Made by a program: the position numbers and the translations under genes
The notes under the pieces: model-generated
Seen by the model: only the letters and a program-made list of their open reading frames with translations
Told to the model about the DNA's origin: nothing
Database searches by the model: none
Assembly (NCBI GenBank): GCA_030035585.1
Contig: CM057482.1
Span: 8,109,001-8,173,000, forward strand
DNA from: Dugong dugon
Taxonomy: Eukaryota > Chordata > Mammalia > Sirenia > Dugongidae
Direction: 5' to 3'
DNA length: 64,000 bases
Part shown: positions 56,369 to 64,000 of the stretch, in pieces
Layout of the letters: every line of letters starts with the position of its first letter
Numbering within the stretch: the stretch's first letter is position 1

Positions 56369-57378
56369 AAGATGATACAATTTATATCCCTGACATCCGT
56401 GTGAGGACCCTCACTAGCCCAGAAGATTATTAATCCTTACAATTTTTGCTATTTTGAAAGCTAAATAAATAAAAACACAGCTATGCCAGACTTGGGAATT
56501 CCTGGGGCTTCAAACAAAGTCTTCTTTCCGGGAGACACCAGGGGCTGCCAGGACGCCTTTCCTGGCTCTGTGATTCCCCTTTTGAGGCCTAATCTCAGAG
56601 CCTCCCTGGACTCCCCCAGCCTTCCTTGATTGTTCCTTTTTCTGAGTTCTTCCTGTTTGTGTTTGTTCCCAGCAGGGGTTAGTAGGTACTCAGGAGCCAC
56701 ACTTCTTGTTCAGTGTGTGTGGAGGAGATGTGTGCGGAGGGGCTGTTCTCTGTTGAGTCCTGTAGTGGCCTCGGCCTCCATCCCTCACCCAGTGTCCTTC
56801 CCTCCCCTAGTGTCCCTCCCTTACCCAGTGTTCCTCAGCTCTTGCTCTGAGATCAGCTCCTTTGTGCACGAGCAGTGGCCGTGCCAGCCTGTCTGCTGCC
56901 AGGGCCCCCCAGGCACCCAGAAGTCCTCTGTGACATTTGCTGGAACCACACTTCTGCAAGGCAGAGTTGCAGCCCGCTCTGTCATCCGGCAGGCATCTGC
57001 AGCAGGTCTTGTACTTTACTGGAGTGGATGGTGACAGGCTGATAAAGGGCTGATAAAACTCCTTGTGGGGTGAGCTGGGCTGACCTGCCCGCCCCTGGAC
57101 AGGCTCCTTCCTTCTCTGTCCAGCCTGCGCCCTGTCTGGCTGAGTCTCTCTCGCAGGTGATGTGGGCAGACCTCTGTTTGGGGCCTGAATGGTTTCCAGC
57201 GCAAGTCTTCAGTTTTGTCAAATAAAAAACAGGCTTAGATGAGAAGAAGCTTTATTCAGAAAGAAAAGAGGGAAAGGAGCTCCTGCAGTAGGAAGACGGG
57301 AGAACATTGACCTCCAGATCAGCAGGTGCCTCGAGAATCAGGGAAAAGCTGTTCTTTTAGAGACTGGGGGTAAACAAA
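56369..57378. other. Unassigned, GC-moderate sequence
   Basis: A 134-codon + frame (56630-57034) has a hydrophobic, Cys-rich start (MFLFLSSSCLCLFPAGVS) but no recognised domain. From 57215 onward 'caaataaaaaacaggcttag' and 'gctttattcagaaagaaaag' could be the reversed 3' part of an old LTR; uncertain. Confidence 0.4.
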
Positions 57379-57556
57379 AGGAGCCCTGGTGGTGCAGTGG
57401 TTAAGGTACTCAGCTGCTAACCAAAAGGCTGGTGGGTCAAACCCAAAGATGACAGCCTTGGAAACCCTGTGGGGCAGTTCTACTCTGGCCTGTAGGGTCA
57501 CTGTGAGTCAGAATCAGCTCGATGGCAGCGGGTTTGGTTTTTTTGGTTTTCTGTGA
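57379..57556 (+). repeat. AfroSINE with box B region damaged
   Basis: 'aggagccctggtggtgcagt' to 'gagtcagaatcagctcgatg', but the segment after 'ggtgggtcaaacccaaagat' lacks the usual 'ccaccagc' stretch. Flanked by gtaaacaaaag (57370-57380) and gtaaacaagg (57557-57566), a plausible duplication. Confidence 0.92.
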
Positions 57557-57566
57557 GTAAACAAGG

Positions 57567-59046
57567 CTAGGAAGAACAAGGTGGGGAGGTGGGAAGAAAG
57601 GGCGCCGTCACTGTGAGGAAGCCTTACAGAGGGTAGTATGTTGGCTCAGGCTGAGGGCAGGCCAGAGTTCAGGGACTGGAGTAGGAGAGAAGCTTAACTG
57701 AAGTTTGGATAACCAGCATTTTGTTTCTGATTGATCAGTGGAGACAGGCAGTTCAGTTCCTCATTTATGAGAGGAGGAACAGGAATTTGGAGGGTCTGGG
57801 TCTGGCCTTGTCCTAGGTGAACAAGGACATGTGCTGAGTGACGTGTGGAGGGTAGTTATTTGCAGCAAGCCATTTTCTTGAACACAAGGGGTGGGGGAAC
57901 TTCTTTAACTGCCGCTGTTTTCCTGGGTTACAGTTCACAGGTGTTTTTGCCTTTAGAATGATAGTGCCTACCTCTGGACAGATCTCCAGGGCAGCCGTCT
58001 GGTGAGCCTTAGTTACTGACTAGATGGAAAGGAGGTTGTCAAAGCAACTGCAGCTCTTTCCTTCTGGGTCTGTCTGAGGCTGCCTGCCTTCCTTGGTGAC
58101 GGTGCTCTTGCAGAGGCCACACCCTCTGCAGGTGTCGGGGCTCCAGAGGGCTCTGCTACTCCGTAAGCCATCATGACCTAGTCCCAAGGCCTGGAATGAT
58201 GCTTGTTAGCAGGACGCATAGTAGTCAGGGCGGTAGCTGTCTCTTCCAGATGGTTTGTTCAGCGGGAACATTTCGGTGATAAAAGTGCACGGCAACGCCC
58301 TTCTGAGAGCAGAGACAATCCGTTAAGTAGCTCCTGCTACGTGGCGGGAGCGTGTCACGACACCCATGGGTTACATTTGGCAGAGTGTCCGTGGGCCAGC
58401 TGCACGGCACCCGGGAGACAGAAGGGCAGTTTCACGGAGACGTTGTTAGGGAAAGTGACGGGGTGGGGGAGCCCCGTGCAGCCGCTGAATTCCCAGGGCT
58501 GGGCTTGGGCTCTGCTGCCTTGAGTTCACAGCCCAGCTGCTGCTGCAGCTTGGGACTGCAGTGAGCAGGATGACTTAGACACCTGGAAGATGCTCCACTG
58601 ATTTCACCCCAGGATCGGAGGAAGGGAGAAGGCCAGTCAGGGGTGGGTATGGTTGCAGGGGAGAGTTACCTGATGAAGTGGATGAACCTTGGATTCTTGT
58701 GGTCTGTGCCACTGGCTCTGACAATTCCTTAGTAACTCAGGACACATTTTATTTTTATTACTAAAGAAAAAAAGATTAGAGCTCTGGTGGCAAAATATGG
58801 TATGAAACAAGGACAGATGGTACCACCCACATAAATGCATTCCGGCTTGGAGGTCATTAGTTTTGTGAGTTAGTTATGTTTAGAGGTCATCTGGCTTAGG
58901 GGCTGAGGTCGTCCATTGATGCCCCAGGGGTTTTGGAGACTCAGGGACTGGCAGTGCGGATGGGACTCTAGGCTCCATGCATCTCAGTTCTCAAAAGAGT
59001 ATGAAAAGCCACTCATGTTCAGATGAAGGAATGGGGCCTGTATTAG
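57567..59046. other. Unassigned sequence
   Basis: No gene recognised; a 106-codon + frame (58203-58523) overlaps others and has no domain. A SINE-head-like 'gagctctggtggcaaaatat' near 58781 is too short to call. Confidence 0.4.
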
Positions 59047-59537
59047 TTTTTGATTGCTACTGTAACAAATTGCCACAAACTTGGTGGCTTAAAAGAACAG
59101 ATTTATTACTGTACGTTTCTGTAGGTTAGGAGTCCAGCGTAGTTCTCGCAGGGCTAAAATAGGGTGTTGGCAGGCTACATTCCTTCTGGAGGTTCTAGGG
59201 AACTGGGGAGTATCCGTTTCCTTGCCTTTTCCAAGCTCTAGAGGCCACCTGCATTCCTTGGCTTATGCCCCATTTCTCCATCTTCAAAGTCAGCGGTGCT
59301 GCGTGTCCATCTGACCCTTCTTTTTGTTGTCACATGTCCCTCTGACCACAGGGCAAGGATCTCCACTTTTAAGGACTCATGTGCTTACATTGGGCCCATC
59401 GGATAATCCAGGATCATCTCCCCATCTCAAGATCCTCAGCTTCACCCCTTCAGAGCACCTTTTGCCACGTAACGTAGCATAGTCACAGGTTCTGGAGATT
59501 AGGATGTGGACATCTGCTCATTGTTCTGCCTAGTACA
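59047..59537 (-). mobile_element. Solo LTR, ERVL-MaLR (MLT1-like), older, reverse
   Basis: 'attagtttttgattgctact', 'gtaacaaattgccacaaact' and 'ggtggcttaaaagaacagat' followed by 'atttattactgtacgtttct' are the reversed 3' end of MLT1-type LTRs. More diverged than the TGTTATGG family elsewhere in the window; right end at about 'ttctgcctagtacaggg' is approximate. Confidence 0.82.
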
Positions 59538-60436
59538 GGGTCACATGAGTGCAGCGGCTTGCCAGGTGGTAGGGAGGTGAAAGGCAGAAACAAGTCAGCG
59601 GATCCAGCTCTGCTGACTGGTCAGGGCCTTAGTTCCCTCCTTCCTGTCATTTGCCCGTACTGCGTGACTCCTGTCGGAGTGTTCTCTGTTGTAGGCCCTA
59701 CCCCAAACTATAGCCAGTTTGTCTCTGGGTATGAGACTGGGCATGCGCAGAACAGAGGAGCCACTCCCTCCTGTGGGGAAAGGGGCGGAAGTAAGGAGGG
59801 GGCCGTGTGAGCTCTGCCTTGCTGGGTGATAGTTTATGTTGACTGTTAATCTCATCGTATTGATAGGGGCTGTCCTTGTCAAGGTTCTTTGTGTGCATGG
59901 AACAGAAACCCAGGCCAACTAGCTTAAATGAAGTGGGTGGGGCTGGTGGGAATGTTTAATGGAGCTGCTGATTGCAGCTAACTTTTATTGAGCACCTGCT
60001 GTGTGCCCGAGAGAGCCCATTGGGACCCACCAAGGTTTTCAGTTCTCTTTTCTGTCCTCCCTTTTCCCCCGCTTTATGAGAGAAGCAGTTCTCAGATCTT
60101 TCTGTATAGTGGCAACAGTCTCCTGCTTATCTAAACTAGATCAACTCCTTTTCAGATATTTCCTTTGGAGACCTCACCCCTAAGACTCTCCTCTGCTTCG
60201 CTCAGCTCCTCACAGCTGCACGGCTCAGTCTGTGTGTGGTCATTTCCCACTCTGAAGAGATGCATCTGAATAGCTGAGCTTGGACCAGCTGTCCAGTTTT
60301 CTTGGAGGTGGACGAGGGACACAGTCACCTGTGTCTGAGGGTGAGGTAGATGGTAGCACATGAGTTTAGTGTGAGAGCCTTACGTTATTCAACAGATGCT
60401 GGCATGGAAACACTTCCTGCAAATTGAATTTGAATT
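59538..60436. other. Unassigned sequence with a MIR scrap
   Basis: 'gcagctaacttttattgagcacctgctg' (59972-60000, written here as one motif region; key part 'attgagcacctgctgtgtgc') is MIR-like. Otherwise nothing recognised. Confidence 0.45.
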
Positions 60437-60600
60437 TGTGTAATTTTAAAATAGTTTTTATTTTGAAACAATTTCAGACTAACAGAAAAGTTGCAAGAAT
60501 GTAAATAACTTCTGCGTAGCCTTCACCTAAATTCATCGGTTATAAACATCTGCTTTATCGATCTCTGTATCATATGTTTTTTTCTGAACCATTTGAAAGG
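60437..60600. mobile_element. Old L1M-type 3' remnant
   Basis: 'tttattttgaaacaatttca', 'gactaacagaaaagttgcaa' and 'ctgctttatcgatctctgta' are typical of old L1M 3' sequence; orientation not settled. Confidence 0.6.
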
Positions 60601-60897
60601 AAGTTTATTTTTGTAAGCTTTTGATGTGTGGGCATGTTATTTATGTGGGTGCGTTATTTGTGAAAAAATATGGCAGTAGGTAGTATTACATTATATACAG
60701 TTCCTATGCGGGATCACACACTGTCTTTAGTTGTCAGGCCTCTTTAGTCTCTTTTCATCAGGAATAGTTCCTCTGCTTTTCTTTGTCTTTCATGACATTG
60801 ACCTTTTTGAAGTGCACAGGCCAGCTATTTTGTTGTAGTTTGGGTTGGTATGTTTCCTCACTATTAGCCTGCTCATGAAAAGATGTGGAATACTATA

Positions 60898-61199
60898 CAG
60901 GTAGTCCCCACTTATGACAGGGTTCCGTTCCCAGGAGTCTGTTGTACGTTGATTTTGATGTAAGTCGAATACCTCTTTTTCATCCCCCAGTTTTCATAGC
61001 CTGCTGTACAGCAGTGTTTTGAACAGTAAATCATAACAATGAACATCTGAGAATGATAACATCAGCAAATCACACGCTGCAACATTGTATGTAGTACTAG
61101 TACTAACAATAAAATGGACAAAAAAAAAAAAAAGATGCTCGTAAGTGTTAAGTGCTGTTTGTGGAAACTTGAATTGCGTCGTAAGTTGGAGACTGCCTG
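60898..61199. mobile_element. Tigger-like nonautonomous DNA transposon
   Basis: Left end 'caggtagtccccacttatga' and right end 'gtaagttggagactgcctg' are inverted repeats, and the element is flanked by TA on both sides (60896-60897 and 61200-61201), the target of Tc1/mariner-type transposons. It contains an A-run at 61121-61133 and no coding region. Confidence 0.88.
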
Positions 61200-61201
61200 T
61201 A

Positions 61202-61564
61202 TAAATGATGTTTTGTGTCCTTCGCAGTACCTCACGTCAGGAGGACAGGATGTCATTTTGTCCCATTATTGGTGGTATGTGCTTTGATCCCATGGTTAAT
61301 GTGGTATTGAATTTGCATAATTTAATCTATCTGTTCTAGAAGAGTTGGACATTTAAATAGGGCATTTAAAGAGGATACTTTTCTCTCTAAAGTGTTTGGA
61401 AGGGTCTGGTTTGAAGTGCTTTTTGTGTACTGAATTGATCTAAAGTGGACACCCTTGTTCTCTGCAGGGTGTACTCTTGAATATAGGTAGAAGGATTACT
61501 GCCCACAGATTGCTCGTTGTGAGGAATAAATTGTGTGAGATTTGAACAGAGGTTTCTCTCTGCT
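61202..61564. other. AT-rich unassigned sequence
   Basis: No gene or repeat recognised. Confidence 0.45.
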
Positions 61565-61722
61565 GTGGAGCCCTGGTGGCACAGTGGTTAAGAGTTCAGC
61601 TGCTAACCAAAAGGTCAGCAGTTTGAATCCACCAGCCGCTCCTTGGAAACCCTGTGGGGCAATTCTACTCTGTCCTGTGGGGTCACTATGAGTCGGAATC
61701 CACTGGACTGCAACAGGTTTAT
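61565..61722 (+). repeat. AfroSINE type A
   Basis: Full copy 'ggagccctggtggcacagtg' to 'gagtcggaatccactggact'. 'ctctctgc' before it and 'tatctctgcc' after it suggest a short target duplication. Confidence 0.95.
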
Positions 61723-62132
61723 CTCTGCCCTTGTGGCAAGAGTGAGGTCCAGCCTGGAGATGGAAGCACAAATGCAGTGATAGCAGTGAGCTCCCTTTGA
61801 ATGTGCCTGACTACGGTAGCTGCCTTGGAATTTCCAGGGAGTGGAAAAGACAGGTTCAGGCACGGACATACCTCTTCCTAGCACACATTTGGTGATTCTA
61901 TAAATAGTCAAGATGATGCCGCTGCATTTTCTCCTTTGTGGGTCACTTCTCTTCTCACTTTGGCTCCTTGAGCTGAGTTCTGTTCGGTCAGCTCGCATGA
62001 TGTGTACACATCGGTCTGGTAAGACTCACAGTGGTTGTTCTTGCACTGGTTATGAGATGCCTCGTAGAGGTGACTCTTGGGACTCAGGAGGCTGCCATGT
62101 GGAAAGCATGGGGCTCCTTAGAGCTTTGGAGA
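61723..62132. other. Unassigned sequence
   Basis: No gene or repeat recognised; a frame continuing from 61913 is mostly the following repeat read through. Confidence 0.45.
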
Positions 62133-62485
62133 TTTTCAGTTTGTTGTTGTTAGTTGCTGCTGAGTCAACTCTGACTCATGGCGACCCCGTGCACAACAGA
62201 ACAGAACATTGCCTTGTCCTGTGCCATCTTCATGATCGTTGGTATGTTTGAGCCTATTGTTGGGGCTGTTGTGTAGGGTCTTCCAGTCAAGGGGACAAAT
62301 CTTCCAGCTGTATTTTGGACAATATTCTGTTATGATCCATAGGGTTTTCTTCATAGTTTGTCTTAGTCTAGAAGCTCCACTAAAACCTGTCCACCATGGG
62401 TGACCATGCTGGTATTTGAATTAGGCATAGCCTCCAACATCATAGCAACGTGCAAGCCACCACAGTATGTCAGGCTGACAGATAG
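62133..62485 (-). repeat. RTE-tailed repeat without a tRNA-Gly head
   Basis: Reverse relative of 25945-26310: 'gttgttgttagttgctgctg' (tail), 'tctgttatgatccatagggt', 'gaagctccactaaaacctgt' and 'gaccatgctggtatttgaat'. The region beyond 'catcatagcaacgtgcaagc' replaces a tRNA head. Confidence 0.75.
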
Positions 62486-62889
62486 GGAGTAGTCAGTTCG
62501 ATTATGGCCGATGTTATCGTAGATCAATGCTTCTCAAACTTCTTCCGGTTTATGAACTGTTTCACTTTGGACATTTGACCCTGCTGACCCCTGTACCTGT
62601 TGTTCCCACTTGTCATTACATTATAGTAGCAAACACAGTGACCACACACAGTTCACTTTAGGATTAATAGGGAAAGTTTGGTAGTGTTTTTAAATGAAAT
62701 ATAACAAATGTTCACTCAAAAAAATAAATGCTCATTATGAACAAAAACATATCTTGACTATCCTGCCTAGTTAAAATACTGAGGGAATATATAAAGGAGT
62801 ATAACATAGTCTTAGATCTCAAAGAACTTACGGACTGCTTGGGACAGGGCCCAGAAATAAGAGAGATGTCTCAGGTGTGATGTGGTGAA

Positions 62890-63065
62890 TTACCTAAGAT
62901 TGACACAGAAAGTTGCGGAAGATGTACAGATGGTGGTGGGAGTAGGCATGAGGAAATATAGGCCAGAGAGGCAGGAAAGGCTTGACCGAGAAGGGAGTCT
63001 GAGCTGAGCCTTGGAGAGTGGGGTGGGGATGGGAACTGTTGGTAAGACAAAGGCAAGGGTTACAG
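62890..63065 (-). repeat. Probable L2 LINE fragment (reverse)
   Basis: 'gggagtctgagctgagcctt', 'ggagagtggggtggggatgg' and 'agacaaaggcaagggttaca' parallel antisense L2 text. Moderate confidence. Confidence 0.5.
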
Positions 63066-63642
63066 CTTCATGGTTTGGTAGCAAATGCTTACCCATCAGG
63101 ATCCAGTGGGACTAGATTGTGAGAATCCCTGCAAAACCACCAGATTTTGTGTTTTGGGGGGGAGTTTGAATAATTGTTGAATGACTATCCAGCGTTGCCA
63201 TTACAAGAATTTTCAAATTCTGTCTGATGATACACAAATGGGAAGTCTTTATAATCTAGTATTACTTGAGTGATTATTTTCAGAATATGGTGATGAGCTA
63301 AAAAGCTCTTAATTGATCTCAAAATATTTATTGAGCTTAGCACTGTATTAGTTTATGTACTGAGCTGCTGACTTATCCCAAAAGGAAGACAGTAAGAGTG
63401 TGAATGTTCTGAGACTGGCTGATTAACAATGTAAACACAAGTCACCCAACTCCTTGAAGGACATAAAGGTGTATACGGTTCCTCTTTTCCCTCTTTCTGT
63501 ATTTTCACTTTGGAATTCTTAATCTTTCATCATCTATGAAAAACCAAACTGCCAAAGTCCACTCAGGTCACACATGACACGAGCATATTGTCTGAAATGA
63601 TTAAATATTTTACCACCTCAGAGGCACTTTTAAAATGACCTA
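63066..63642. other. Unassigned AT-rich sequence
   Basis: No gene or repeat recognised. Confidence 0.45.
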
Positions 63643-63799
63643 AAAAAAACCCATTGCAGTCGAGTGTATTCCGACTCATAGCAACCCTATAGGACAGAGT
63701 AGTACTGCCCCATTGAGTTTCCAAGGAGCAGCTGGTACATTCGAACTGCCAACCTTTTGGTTAGCAGCCGAGCTCTTAACCACTATGTCACAGGGCTCC
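63643..63799 (-). repeat. AfroSINE type A
   Basis: Full reverse copy from 'aaaaaacccattgcagtcga' to 'actatgtcacagggctcctt'. 'ttaaaatgacc' occurs just before and just after, a good target duplication. Confidence 0.95.
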
Positions 63800-64000
63800 T
63801 TAAAATGACCAATCTCAAAATATGTACCTTGCAACCATTCACTCTTAAGAAGCATTCCTTGAAATTTTTATTTAGCTAATTAATAACTGGAGAACTTGTA
63901 ATTCCTGAATCCTGACTTTATTTCTTAACACCTCCTCCCCTTCAGACACCAAATACCTAACAGTGGTGGCTTTGAAATATGTTTATAAATTATTTAAGAA

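Noticed and set aside
56630..57034. 134-codon frame with a hydrophobic start that resembles a signal peptide
   Set aside because: The rest is low-complexity Ser/Pro/Val/Cys with no domain; no conserved context.
57217..57990. Possible old ERV LTR in reverse (T-rich start 'gctttattcagaaag')
   Set aside because: I could not define both ends or a target duplication, nor recall a matching family.
1..64000. Bacterial-type systems, CRISPR arrays, phage or plasmid modules, functional provirus
   Set aside because: The sequence is vertebrate throughout; the repeats are dispersed or simple, and no gag, pol or env region accompanies any LTR.

Overview
This 64 kb window is vertebrate nuclear DNA, almost certainly from an afrotherian mammal and most likely an elephant or close relative. 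The main evidence is many tRNA-headed SINEs with the AfroSINE signature (head like gagccctggtggcacagtgg, tail like gagtcggaatcgactcg), a family known only from Afrotheria. They sit beside RTE/BovB-type LINE 3' ends carrying the same tail, L1 elements, MaLR- and ERVL-type solo LTRs and pan-mammalian relics (MIR, L2, MER20-like and MER5-like hAT, Tigger-like). I see no bacterial-style genes, operons, CRISPR arrays or functional RNA genes. Species assignment is inference; no host gene was recognised with confidence.

Layout: 0-4 kb is mostly unassigned with one SINE. 4.2-10.5 kb is repeat-packed: an RTE fragment, two abutting LTRs of opposite orientation whose target duplications show one inserted into the end of the other, a 2.2 kb 5'-truncated L1 with a 16 bp target duplication and a repeated 3' UTR, another LTR and an older L1. 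10.5-20 kb holds MIR, MER5-like and L2 pieces, a tRNA-Gly-headed SINE, a 20 bp x 19 minisatellite at 15.2-15.6 kb, an RTE fragment, a small palindromic DNA element, an ERVL-type LTR containing a SINE within a SINE, and two tandem SINEs. 20-30 kb carries L1 and RTE 3' ends and three further LTRs. 30-35 kb is the most repeat-poor part and contains the only exon-like segment I would flag (33301-33468, + strand). 35-48 kb is L2, RTE, SINE and old L1 debris with unassigned sequence between. 48.7-56.35 kb is one full-length but dead L1 on the - strand with 5' UTR, ORF1, ORF2, 3' UTR and a near-perfect target duplication. 56-64 kb is unassigned sequence with a MaLR-type LTR, a Tigger-like element and more SINEs.

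The elements form a system only in the transposon sense. RTE fragments and three SINE architectures share a 3' tail, which fits RTE-driven mobilisation; L1 made its own insertions; nested insertions give a relative chronology. Nothing here is a demonstrated new biological system. The items most worth checking are the minisatellite with repeated CTCF-like cores, the modular tRNA-Gly SINE, the tandem repeats in the L1 3' UTR, the reconciled nested LTRs and the exon candidate at 33.3 kb.
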